Assembly: GCA_023014335.1 (NCBI GenBank)
Contig: JAECYW010000013.1
Coordinates: forward strand, 1,798,001-1,862,000
Direction of reading: 5' to 3'
Source: Galerina marginata
Taxonomy: Eukaryota > Basidiomycota > Agaricomycetes > Agaricales > Galerinaceae
DNA length: 64,000 nucleotides
Positions within the stretch are counted from its first letter, which is position 1. Every line of letters starts with the position of its first letter. The notes beneath the pieces are model-generated. The model was not told where the DNA came from, made no database searches, and was given only the letters and a program-made list of their open reading frames with translations. Made by a program: the position numbers and the translations under genes. Below are positions 34,430-46,056 of the stretch, piece after piece.

Positions 34430-37400
34430 AATATCAGCTTGAGCACAAGTACCATTTCGAGAACCTCTCGCCTCGGTAACGATAAAGGGCCGAGCATCTT
34501 CATCGGACTTGCAGTAGCCATTCTGTCGGCCGCCAAAGACATCCGACCCGTCGTGGACATAGGCACAGTTCAGGTCAGTCCTGAATAGGACCTCAGAGAT
34601 CAAAGTCTCGTGTCCTGGATCGTCGACGTCCTGCTACGTCATAAGTATTAAATAACAAAACAAAATTGAATAAAAACTTACTTTGTTTCGTGACTATCGC
34701 CAAATAGACGCAAAACCGACGATCTGCTCGTCGTTAGCAAGTCCCCCAAAAAATAACCCAGGAGCAGCCACGACCGAGTGCACCACATCTTCTTCTCGCT
34801 GAACTGGTGCTCTCGCAGTTTAAGGCCTTCATCTGTGGTCATTGAAGAGTCCAGAGACGGACGACCTCCTGTAAAACTTCAAGAATCTGTGCTTTCGGCG
34901 TATCCATTGACAACTCGAGATAGATCTTTGCTTTTATACCTGATCGGTGCCGGAATTCGGAGATTGTCATTGGCAGGGTGTGAGATGTCGTGCAGCATTT
35001 TAGAATGGTTTTGGTCTGCGGAATGGTCTGCGGGAGTATTGGGAGATAGCCGAAGAGAAATGACGAACGAGATTTGTGCAAAGAGCCTTAGAACTCAACT
35101 AAAAAGTATCTTCGCTGGATGAAAACTTCCGTCACAGCCAGCTCAAGCGGACACTCCCTCCAGAAACCTCTCATTGCCCACGCAATCGTCGTAGGTCAGT
35201 CCATATTCCGGCGTCAGTGCGACCGTGGACATAGCTCACGATGAGCTAGAGCCTGGCGAGGCTGGAGCCGATACTGCTACCGATGCTGAAAACAAACGCT
35301 GATAGGTCGCGGAATGGTTTACGGATTGAGTGGAACGTCCATACGCCAGCGGATTGGGTATGGCACCGTCATCTCTTCTCGGTGCCGTCCTCGGAGCCTG
35401 CAATTCACCTTATCATAGCACAGGTATGGGCCATGGCCGGGGGCCAAGAAATCACGGTCCAGGGTTCTTTCGTGTTCCAACCGTCCTGGTCGGTCACTCA
35501 CTATGGTGAGGTGTAAGGCGTGCGTGCGGCGTCTCTTCCAAAAACTCGGGAAAGGAGGGCGAAGGCACATGAGGGGCAACGCGAATGGTAGCACGTCTCG
35601 GAACACAAACGTCGCTCGCAGTTGAGGCGGCAACGTCAAAACTTCGAGGTCGGCTGCGATGTGGGCTTGGCCGAAATTGATGTCACAAAGGCATAGGTAG
35701 GTCCTATATTCGACACGTTTTGACTCGTGGATCATCAAGAGCCGAGAGTCTTCACCGAATTTGCAGCAGGTATTCAATCGGCCACCAAAGACCAAATGCA
35801 TTCCAGCCCGTCGTTAAAGTAGGCAGAGTTCAGGTCGCTCCCGAGGAGGACCTCAGAGATCGAAGTCTCGTGTCCGGAATCGTCGACGCCCTGCCACGTC
35901 ATAAGTAATTGATCACAAACAAGGCTGAACGAAAACTCACTTTATTTCGTGAATATTGCCAAAAATATATGATCTGCTCGTCGTCAGCAAGTCACCCGAA
36001 GAATAACCGCAGGAGCAGCCACGACCGAGTGCCCCGCATCTTCTCCTCGCTAAACTGGTACTCTCGCCGTTTAAAGCCTTCGTCTGTGCTGAAGAGCACA
36101 AAATTCAGCCGGCTCTTCATTGTTGGACAGTACAAAACGAGCCCAAAGTCGCCGAACATCCGTGGTGGGGGGTTCTTGTGTAGCTCGTATTGCGTAAACC
36201 CGCAATGAAGGCAGGGAAAGAGTCGTTGTCCATGTATGGTGCCAGCGGCTCACTGGAGTCGTTGATGGTTAAGACGGGCGAGCTGCGGATATCTATCGAC
36301 GTCGATCGAAATAAATCTTTGATTTTATACCATTAGATATGGGTCATGACGACTGGGAGCATGACCTACAGTTGTTCGACACTCATACAGCTTGTCTTGA
36401 GGGACCATCGAATGGTGCCTTGAGGGACGGCCACGATGATACTGCCCACCAACCGGCATCAGCAACAACGCCCATTTTCACGCAAGAAAAAATTCAGACA
36501 TACTATCGTTATCCATGATTCGACTCGACAACACCATCTGCCATAAATTTCGCCACATGAGGTTCTAGCAACGCATCGAGAGGCCCAACCAATATCTCTT
36601 TGAGATCCATTTCATAGCCTACGCCGTTGTTGACGACATTGAACATTGATAGAAATACTTGAGGAACCCCAGAACGGCACTGGAAGTTCGGGCAACGTCA
36701 TTCGCAGGACGAAAGGTGTCGTGTTGCATTTAGAATGGGTTTGGCCTGTGGAATGGTCAGCGGGAGTATTGAGCGATAGCCGGAGAAAATAACGAACGAA
36801 ATTTATGCAAAGAGCCCTACAACTCAACCAAAAAGCATCTTCGTTTGACGAGAACCCCTGCCACAGCCAGCTCAAGCAAACCCCCACCGAAAACCACCCA
36901 TCTCCCCACGTGTTCCTCGTAGTTCGATATTCCAGCTTCATTACGACCGTGTACATCGCTCGCAATGAGCTAGAGCCTGGCTGAGCTGGGGCGGAAGCTG
37001 ATGTGGAGGCTGGATCCAAACACGAATACGCCGCGGCATCGTCTACGTATCAATTAGGGGCTTGAATAGGTCTTCGTCTTCACTTCTCGATGTCGTCCTC
37101 GGAGCCTGGAATCCACCCTATCATGGCAAATATGTGCTTGCAGGCTCAGGACCCAGGGACCTCAGTTCTACGATCCTTCGTGTCCCAACCATCCTGGTGG
37201 CCGCTTACGGTGGGGAAGTGTACGGCGGGCGTACGGCTTCCCATCCAAGAGCAGTGGAAAGCAGAATGAAGGCCGCTTGAGGGGCAACGCGGAGGGTGGC
37301 AGATGTCAGAACATGAACAGCGCTCGCAGTTGTGGTGGCAAGGTCGATACTTCCGGGGTATGCTGCGATGTAGGCTTGGCCGAATTGATGCCACGATTGC

Positions 37401-37450
37401 AGAGGGAGGTCGGAAGCGGCAGAGATGTGTAGGTCCTACTTCGTTTTGAC
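34430..37450. repeat. Tandem duplication of a decayed locus
   Basis: Two diverged direct copies lie side by side. Sequence around 34450-34830 matches 35740-36080 (for example GACCTCAGAGATC(A/G)AAGTCTCGTGTCC, GATCTGCTCGTCGT, AGGAGCAGCCACGACCGAGTG). The regions 34985-35230 and 35400-35690 match 36720-36960 and 37100-37400. On the minus strand the copies encode related, frame-broken peptides: TDLNCAYVHDG / SDLNSAYFNDG, and FGQAHIAA / FGQAYIAA. Copy two carries roughly 0.4 kb more. The encoded family is not recognised and both copies appear non-functional. Confidence 0.6.
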
Positions 37451-39113
37451 GTCCGTGATGGAGGCGAATTGGTCACTGCCGGTGCAGGAAGGGAACTGGG
37501 CGCAGTAGTATAAACGTTAGCTCGGCGAGTTGGATGTGACATCAAGGTAAAACGGAGATGGAAAGCGTCGAGTAGCAAGGAAAGACAAAAGAAAATCGGG
37601 AGCTAAAGGAACGAGAAATGCTCACCTCGTCGACCAGCCATACCAGAACATCCACAGCCTTTGACCTCGACTCGTGACAGCTACCTGTTGTGAAGTTGGT
37701 TTGGATTTGAACAAATTCATCGATAGGTGAGGCCTGAGTCGTGTGCCTAAGTACGCCATCCTGGAATTAAAAGAACAGTGTAAGCGTACCACCTTTGGCA
37801 TCGAAAATGACAACTCACAAACCAGAGACGTGTCTACCGTCCCAGATTGGCGACCACATGGAGAACAGAGCCCTGAGAGGCAGAAGCTTGAAGTGATAAA
37901 GCCTAGGAAAGGCCATCGTTATTCAGCAGTAGGAAGAAGTGTGAGGATGATGAGTCGAGGATGAAGAGAGAACGCGAGAACGAATCGTGGTTGCAACCTC
38001 AGGCACGTGAGGGACGATAAGATCATCGACGCTGTCTCTCTCTTTTTGATTCAAACCAACGACACCGCCGGCTCATCGCATACGCTCTAGAGCAACAGTA
38101 TTCACGGACGAGCCACCTTTTATTCTCATTCGCCTCCTCGGAACCATTCTCCATCGCATCCCTCGACTGGCTTCCTCAGTGCCCGCCGCCCGCCCTAGTG
38201 CACTTGGTACCATCAGACTGTCTCCTCATTTCGACACCGGCATTTTCTCTGGCACACTGCACTCCTTCGCTGATCGCTCCTTCAACTGACAATTACTTGA
38301 GAACACCTCTGCGCTTGTCCTGGGTTTCTAATACTTGGCTGTAAGTTCCTCCTTCTTAAGCTCATCTAAGTTTATCCTGGGTTCATTCTCGACGACATCA
38401 TCGACTTGTTGCGAACAGCCCAAACCTCTACCCGGTTGTTCATGCGCATGACCGCCGCCTATAGGTTGCTTCCAGCTTGGCTACTATCAATGTCTTCGGC
38501 GTTTCCGATATGCGAAGTATGATGTCGCTTCTAAGAATTAGCTTCGGATGCGAGGACGAGAATTTAGGAATCATTTAATTCTATCTTGCCGGTAGGTCAG
38601 CTCGGTATGACAATAAAATAGCACCGGTTTGTGGTTTCCTTGCATTCATCTTCGACGGGTTATTTTGTGATCGAGCGAGCTTCGAGCAGCAGTCGCGAGC
38701 AATGCACATTCGCTCTTGAACAAGTATATTTAGTAGCTCCAAACTAAGGACGAAAGGCTGTGTCTCGAACAAAGTGATGTGATCTCGCCGTCCAAGTACG
38801 GCAGTTCAGAGCCTACCTCACGGCTGATCATCGAGATTGGGCTGTCAAACGAAGAGTGTCCCTCCCGTGTACGACGGTACTCGGATGACTAACGTTCATA
38901 TAAGAAAGCGCGTCCATCAAAAGCGCCCATTCTTACCGCGCTCTCAGAACATCCTCGCAACTTCAAACAAGCCTCGATTGCACAACTTGCTCTATCCGAA
39001 CGGACGAGAATTCAATGGAGAACAATATGATATCTAGGTGTGTGGGGTTCTCTCGCGCCTTTAAGCCCCTTGTGCCGTGAATTCTGACCACCATCGCAAA
39101 TAGCAGTGCTCCA
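37451..39113. other. Intergenic before the TPR-CHAT gene
   Basis: No gene recognised. A C/T-rich stretch near 38100-38350 with GTAAGT motifs resembles basidiomycete 5' leader sequence but no coding continuation was found. Confidence 0.4.
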
Positions 39114-42100
39114 ATGTCGCGAAAAATGCGGCGGCAGCAGCGGCGGAATGCAAAGATATTGCCTATCAGTGACGAAAAGTGAGCTAGACTTTATTTTTAT
39201 AACATCCCAGTCCACTAATCTACGGTTTCCACATAGGAAATCCTATAAAATGGGTAAGTATGCTCACCAGGAACCCTTTCCGCGCTTATTCTAAGCTTTA
39301 TTAGAATTTATTATGGAATGTAGCCCTGACAATGATGGCCACCCAGCTCTTGGTGCCACTGGAATCACTGTCATTGGTCTTAAAGGCAGTGATGGTGATA
39401 TCTTGTCTTTGGACAGGGTATCTCCCACCAAGTGGACATATATTGGAACCATGACTCTGTGAGTTATTCAAGTGCTTGCCTTCATTTTCCAGCCCTTGAT
39501 TGAACTACATATAAGGCCTATGATTGCTGATAACCTTATGGTTATTCCTCAATCCAAGGAAGGCTGGGATTCTGATTCTATTTATTGGGTTGGAACTAAG
39601 CTCCAGGGCTTCGGAACTCATCAGGACTCAGACTTGGACATAGGTAAGAACTTTCTGTCAATGTAAAATCATAACTCAATTTATGACCGTATAAATTGCC
39701 TAGAAGCTCAAGACCAGACTGGGAACACAGCAAACAATTTGTCACAGACATTGTCCTTCAAGATCTGTGTTATCTCACCTGAAGACAAGGCTTCTCAGGA
39801 AGCAAGTCAGAATATGTTTTTCCAGACAGGTAATTTTTCTGCTTAAAACCTAAGGTGTCTATCTCACAGTCATTACAGTCTTTGAGATTGTCACTAAGGA
39901 AAATCCAGGAGCACTGTTTGACTTGACTTGCAAATTGCCTGCTGATCTCAAAGAGAAACCTGATCTTCTGAAACTCTGTGGAGACTATTTCCAGGCTTGC
40001 TTTGATGATACCAAAAGTTTATCTGAGTTTGAGAATGCTATTCAGGCCTATGACCTTGCTATTGCTCTTTTGCCTGTCAATGATGACAGATTGATAGAGT
40101 ATAAATGTGATGCTGGAGCTTTGCTTCTTAAATGCTATGATCTCACAGGCAACATGGAAAATATCAATCTGGCAATCTCTATGATAGAAGTGGTAGTCAA
40201 AAATGCTTCAGACCAGGATCAAAGGATTATGGAATGTCTTGAGAGGCTTGGAAGTGCACTTGACTTGTGTTGTACAGAGGCAAACAATCTTGAAAAGCTA
40301 TCTGAAGCAATAGCAATACACAGAAAAGCAGTCAAACTGATACCTGAAAGCCATGAAATCATAATGAAATGGCTATTTGATCTTGCAAAGTTACTAGATT
40401 CTCATTTTGAAAAAACTAGCAATATTTCTGATATTGATGAGGTTATATTGGTGGAACAACAAAGAATAAATCTCACTCCAGAAGGCCATGCAAACATGCC
40501 AATACGGCTCAACAACCTTGGAATTTCATTTGAATCCCGCTTTGGAAGAACAGGAGATATTGCAGACCTTGCTGAAGCAATATCAGCTCACCAGAAAGCT
40601 GTCAATCTCACTCCAGAAGGCCATGCAGACATGCCAATGTGGCTCAACAATCTTGGAATTTCATTTCAATTACATTTTGGAAGAACAGGAGATATTGCGG
40701 ACCTTGCTGAAGCAATATCAGCTCAGCAGAAAGCAGTAAATTTCACTCCAGAAGGCCATGCAGACATGCCAATGTGGCTCAACAATCTTGGAAATTCATT
40801 TGATTTCCGCTTTAAAAGAACAGGAGATCTGACAGACATTGCTGAAGCAATATCAGCCAAGCAAAAAGCAGTCATTCTCACTCCAGAAGGCCATGCAGAC
40901 ATGCCAATGTGGCTCAGCAACCTTGGTAATTCATTGGAATCTCGCTTTGGAAGAACAGGAGATCTGACAGACATTGCTGAAGCAATATTAGCCATGCAGA
41001 AAGCAGTAAATCTCACTCCAGAAAACCATGCAGACATGCCAAGGTGGCTCAACAACCTTGGAAATTCATTGGAATCTCGCTTTGGAAGAACAGGAAATAT
41101 TGCAGACCTTGCTGCAGCAATATTAGCCATGCAGAAAGCAGTAAATCTCACTCCAGAAGATCATGCAGACATGCCAACATTGCTCAACAACCTTGGAAAT
41201 TCATTGGAATCTCGCTTTGGAAGAACAGGAGATTTTACAGACCTTGCTGAAGCAATATCAGCTCAGCAGAAAGCTGTGAATCTTGCTCCAGAAAACCATG
41301 CAGACATGCCAAAATGGCTCAACAACCTTGGAATTTCATTGGAATCCCGGTTTAGAAGAACAGGAGATATTGCAGACCTTGCTGAAGCAATATCAGCACA
41401 GCAGAAAGCAGTAAATCTCACTTCAGAAGACCATGCAAACATGCCAATGCAGCTCAACAACCTTGGAGTTTCATTTCAATCTCGCTATAGAAGAACAGAA
41501 GATCTTACAGACCTTGCTGAAGCAATATCAGCCAAGCAGAAAGCAGTAAATCTCACTCCAGAAGGCCATGCAGACATGCCAATGTGGCTCAACAACCTTG
41601 GAAGTTCATTGGAATCTCGCTTTGAAAGAACAGGAGATATTGCAGACCTTGCTGAAGCAATATCAGCACAGCAGAAAGCAGTAAATCTCACTCCAGAAGG
41701 CCATGTAGCTATGCCTTCAAGACTGAACAACCTTGGGAATTCATTGGAATCTCGCTTTGGAAGAACAGGAGATTTTACAGACCTTGCTGAAGCAATATCA
41801 GCTCAGCAGAAAGCTGTGAATCTTGCTCCAGAAAACCATGCAGACATGCCAAAATGGCTCAACAACCTTGGAATTTCATTGGAATCCCGGTTCAGAAGAA
41901 CAGGAGATATTGCAGACCTTGCTGAAGCAATATCAGCTCAGCAGAAAGCTGTGAATCTCACTCCAGAAAACCATGCAGACATGCCAAAATGGCTCAACAA
42001 CCTTGGGAATTTATTGGAATCTCGCTTTGCACACACCAAAGCTTTATCTGATATTCATATGGCTATTTCTAATTACCATCAAGCTGCTACTCAGGTTATA

Positions 42101-43840
42101 GGACCACCTTCTATTTGTCTTCAAGCTGCATTATCATGGGCCAGTTTGTCTGAAAATTTTCATACATCTGATGTATTGGATGCATATCATACTGCTATTT
42201 CCCTTATTTCCCAAGTTGCAGGTTTGGAACAAACTATCCAGACACGCTTTAATAATCTTATTGAATGGTCCAATTTATCCATTTCTGCTGCTGCTATAGC
42301 ACTTTCTTATAAAGAAGTTGAAAAGGCTTTAGAATGGCTCGAGCAAGGTCGTTGTCTTATTTGGAATCAAATTTCAAATCTTCATACACCTCTTGATGAC
42401 TTAAAGGTTCATGATCCAGCTTTGGCTGATTCTTTCTTTAAACTATCCAAGGCCTTACACCATTCAGGACTTCGTACTAAATTAAACAAGATTGATATTG
42501 AGATTACTATGAAAGAGAAAATGTCTCTACAGGATGAAGCACTTGCACATATTAAAATTTCTCAGGATTGGCATCAAGCTCTTGCAAAAATTCAGCTGAT
42601 TCCTAATTTCAAAAACTTTTTGCAGCCTCCTCAGGTCTCAGATCTTCTTTCTCATTTACCAACAACTGGTCCTGTAATTATTATAAATGTTCACAAAACA
42701 CATTCAGATGCCTTGGCTCTTATTTCTGGGATTGGTACACCTTATCATATACCTCTTGAAAACTTCTCTTATCAGCAGGCATATGATCTTCAACAGAACA
42801 TGCACTTTTATCTGTCTTCCCATGGTGTGCGTTTACAAGATTCTGAATCTAAAACACGTGGTATGCAATATGAAAAGAATACTGGTATTATTTATGAGAT
42901 TCTTGGACAATTGTGGTCAACTCTTGTAAAACCAATTCTTGATTGTCTTAAATTTTTGGTAAGTTACATTGCAACATTCTAGTAATTTAGAAATTAATCA
43001 TTTTTATCTATATAGTGTCCTTTACTGAAATTCTCTCGCATCTGGTGGTGTGCAACTGGTCCTTTAACATTTCTTCCTATTCATGCTGCAGGAATTTATA
43101 GCCCAGGCAGTGCTATATCTGAAAATTGTCTTTCTAGCTTTGCAGTCTCATCTTATACTCCTTCAGTTGGTGCACTAATTGAAAGAACAAAAAATATCCA
43201 TAAGACAAATTGCCTATCCAGTAAAATTCTGTTAGTCAATCCTAATACACCAGGCCTCCAGTCTATTCCAGGAACAAAAACAGAAGTAGAGGCTATTTCA
43301 AAGCTAAGCAAGGGAAAAATTTCTGTGTTATGTTTACAGGAAGATGATGCATCACTTAATCAAGTAAAACAAAAAATGAAATCATATAACTGGATACATT
43401 TTTCATGCCATGCAACTCAGGCTGTCAAAAATCCACTTCAGAGTGGATTACATCTACACAATGGAAAGCTGGAGCTATTAGAAATTATCAAGACAAAGAT
43501 TAACACTGCCAACTTTGTATTTCTCTCTGCTTGTCAAACATCAACTGGAGATGAAGAGCTCACAGAGGAGGCTGTTCACCTGGCTGCTGGAATGTTGGCT
43601 GCTGGATACCAAGGTGTAGTAGCCACAATGTGGTCAATCATGGATCAATATGGATCAGAAATTGCTCAAGATTTCTATGATATTCTCTTGAATGATGAGA
43701 CCCATGGCAAAAAAGATGGATTGGATAGTTCTGAAGCTGCATATGCACTCCATGAGGCAATTCAACACTTTCAAAAGAGACATGGAAATTCTGAAAAAGC
43801 ACTTCGTGCCTCAATACCATATGTTCACTTTGGACTCTAA
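39114..43840 (+). CDS. TPR-CHAT protein (caspase-like CHAT domain with tetratricopeptide repeats)
   Basis: Seven exons (39114-39178, 39237-39253, 39305-39458, 39516-39643, 39704-39829, 39870-42958, 43016-43840) splice into 1,467 aa with no stops. Residues 1-180 form a small globular N-terminal part (DGHPALGATGITVIGLKGSD, WTYIGTM). A divergent TPR region follows, then about twelve 45-aa TPR units (residues ~347-884) of the form DIADLAEAISAQQKAVNLTP / EGHADMPMWLNNLG. A helical linker leads to the C-terminal CHAT domain, a caspase-fold cysteine peptidase. Its catalytic pair is visible as HFSCHA (His ~1325) and LSACQT (Cys ~1366), followed by GVVATMWSI. CHAT domains are known as proteases in HetF-type and other bacterial immune proteins and occur in many fungi with TPRs. 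The substrate is unknown. The gene is clearly AT-richer than its neighbours. Confidence 0.9.
40420..42040 (+). repeat. Twelve tandem 135-bp units encoding TPR repeats
   Basis: The period is exactly 135 bp (45 codons), marked by recurring ACCTTGCTGAAGCAATAT, AACAACCTTGGAA and AGAACAGGAGATAT blocks. Units differ mostly in a few codons. The 120 bp at 41221-41340 are identical to 41761-41880, four units away, pointing to recent unequal exchange or gene conversion. Confidence 0.92.
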
Positions 43841-44217
43841 TTAAGAACTGCTTTATCAGTTGACAATTTCTATACTTTTATCTCATTTTCACTACTTTGG
43901 TATTTAGTACTTTTCTCAAAGTTTTGCTTAGGTTAAATACAGTCTTTTTTAAATCCTCAGTAGATTGATGTATCCATTAATTTTCTACTACAGTTTTATT
44001 GCTTTTTCATTAGGTTTATTTTTCTTGGTGTTTCTTTGTGGGGTGTGTGGTAAAACAATTAGTTTGCAGGTTGGTGTTAGAGTTTGTACAGAAATAAAGC
44101 CTTGACTTTGGTATATTCCTGTGAACTTTTTTTGTGGGCTATCTGTTAAGATTATGTTTGGATGTTCTGTTTTTCCTAGTGTTTGGAAGTCCGGTCTCGA
44201 AACCGCAAAAAGCTGTA
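43841..44217. other. AT-rich 3' flank of the TPR-CHAT gene
   Basis: No gene seen; probable 3' UTR and spacer up to the inverted-repeat element. Confidence 0.45.
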
Positions 44218-45178
44218 CTTTACCTTCACCCAGGTATTTCACATAGAGTCCACCACTCCACCTGAAATTAGGTGGAGTCCACATGGAGTCCATATGGATC
44301 TAGTGGAGTACACTCATTTTGGCAGATTCCACATGGATTCCACATGGAGCATGTGGACTCCACCTAGACTCCACCCATTTTGCAGTCAGAGTGGACTTTA
44401 ACGAAATGAACTTAGTCAGAATCTCAAACCTGCAAAATTTTACATTCCACAGGAATTGAACCCAAGACTTCTAGTCACATAAGCCAAAGCACACAGCTCT
44501 TAACCACTAGACCATAGAGGCTTTCCTAGCCCTAAGAAAAATGGCTATATATACCCCTGCCACTTTAAATTATTTATATAAATCATATTTATATTACCAT
44601 AAGTTCAGGGTCAATAGAGTATCACCGGATTCGGAATTTCAAGGAGATTCCAAATATATATAAATAATCACAAATATCTGATATTTGTAAGCTTATTCAC
44701 CAAATATAAATACCGTGAGAACTTTTTTCCAAAAATAGTAACCATGGAGATCATTCCAAAAGTTATGCATCCATCAAAATCACATGACTAGCTGTATTCC
44801 TTGGCGAGAAAAGTGCAAAAAAAGTCGCCGAAACGCGAGTCTTTCGAAATGAATATTTATTTTATTTTAATTTTATTTTTAAAAATATTATTTATATTTG
44901 TTTATCATTATTGATTGATTACATTACCATCATATCTTATGTAATCAACTCACAAACAATGTTTCAGTATATAAACTCCTTTATATTATATAGAGACTCC
45001 ACCAACTCCACCAACTAGTCCATGTGGACTCCACACCTCCTTATGGAGTCCATGTTATTTCCATGTGGATTTTGACCACACTTTGGCAGGGCCACCAGCC
45101 AAAAAATTCATGGAAGGACTCCATATGGACTCCACCCTCCACATGGACTCTGTACGGAAAACCTGGGTGAAGGTAAAG
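44218..45178. mobile_element. 961-bp inverted-repeat element with CCACATGG motifs and a tRNA-like promoter
   Basis: The ends are inverted copies: CTTTACCTTCACCCAGGT at 44218 and its reverse complement ending at 45178. Similarity continues with gaps for about 38 bp to AGAGTCCA. Both arms are packed with variants of TCCACATGGACTCC. The interior is very AT-rich. There is no transposase, so it is non-autonomous. I could not identify a convincing target duplication, so the exact ends may be slightly off. Confidence 0.65.
44449..44521 (-). other. tRNA-like sequence with Pol III A and B boxes (tRNA-derived or decayed tRNA)
   Basis: The minus strand reads GCCTCTATGGTCTAGTGGTTA and, 34 bases further, GGGTTCAATTCC. 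These match the A box (TGGTCTAGTGG) and B box (GGTTCAATTCC) of tRNA genes. The 3' acceptor strand does not pair with the 5' GCCTCTA and the T-stem pairs poorly, so this is not a functional tRNA. It is better read as a tRNA-derived Pol III promoter, as in SINEs, lying inside the inverted-repeat element. Confidence 0.6.
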
Positions 45179-45251
45179 ACCTCAATACAACCCCCTGGGT
45201 AACGCAGATGCCCCGCCCCCAATCAATTGGTCTAGTCGGCCGCAACTAGCA

Positions 45252-46056
45252 TTGCAGAGCCACTCGGATGAGTCTGCCGCTCATCCTCGTAGACTTGTAC
45301 CGGTCTTCATCGATCCCGACCATCTCAGCGATCTTCAAGAAGTTCTTCGTCTCCTCAACCAGCCAGCCCAATGCCAACCTACGCCCGAGTCCCAAGGCAC
45401 AGTTGTTCTTGACACGTGTAACCTTCAGGCGCTCCTTCGTCACCTCGGTCACCCAAACATCCAGCAATCCCATCCTGAGACTAGAGGAGATGTTTTCCTT
45501 GATGGGCGTGACCTAGTTTCTGAAGACCAGGATCTTGCCTCCATGTTCTCGGGTCTCTCAACGTCAGCGAACTCCTCTCCCCGTCGTCCACTGAATGCGA
45601 GGAATGCCCCCAGACATCCAAACCTCTTGGTATCCACCAGCACTCCTCCAACCCTCCAACCTGCTGCGAGAATTACTCCTGCTGCCACTGCACCGACAGC
45701 CTCTGGTCCTATTCACCGACTCGGCGTGAGATCTGCGCCGATTACTGTCGGGATCTCATACAGTACCTCCAAGAAGAAGAAATTCTACGTCATATTAGTC
45801 GGAAAATGCACAGGTATATATTTTGACTATTGGTAAGGCTACTGTTTTCGTTTATCTTTCCTCCTCACAGTGCATTTCCAGGCATAATCTTGTGAACCTG
45901 GTGTCACATGTCCCGGGATCCTCTTATCAGTCGTTTGCAACATACGAAAAGGCAGAGGAGTTCTACCTTAATGCGAAACGGGAGAAGCGGGTGAAATTCA
46001 TTCGGGATTCTGGGGATGATAAGATATATGGCCCTGACGAGGACACAATTCAGTAG
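45252..46056 (+). CDS. Small protein ending in an RNase H1 N-terminal (viroplasmin-type) domain
   Basis: Exons 45252-45832 and 45882-46056 (49-bp intron, GTAAGG donor, CCAG acceptor) give 251 aa in frame. The first ~170 residues are Pro/Ser/Thr-rich and low in complexity. The C-terminus is a complete viroplasmin/RNase H1 N-domain: KKFYVILVGKCTGIY, then, across the intron, HNLVNLVSHVPGSSYQSF and ATYEKAEEFYLNAKR. This small fold binds RNA/DNA hybrids or dsRNA in RNase H1 and in caulimovirus inclusion proteins. Here no RNase H catalytic domain follows. Stand-alone versions are frequent in repeat-rich agaricomycete regions; function unknown. Confidence 0.82.

Noticed and set aside
40723..41730. 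Long antisense frames with repeated Ser/Ala/Arg peptides
   Set aside because: They are the reverse frame of the TPR repeats and repeat with the same 135-bp period; no independent coding evidence.
44449..44521. Functional tRNA gene
   Set aside because: A and B boxes are present but the acceptor stem does not close and the T-stem pairs poorly.
44218..45178. Target-site duplication for the 961-bp element
   Set aside because: Flanking bases at the apparent ends (TGTA and ACCT) do not match; boundaries left approximate.
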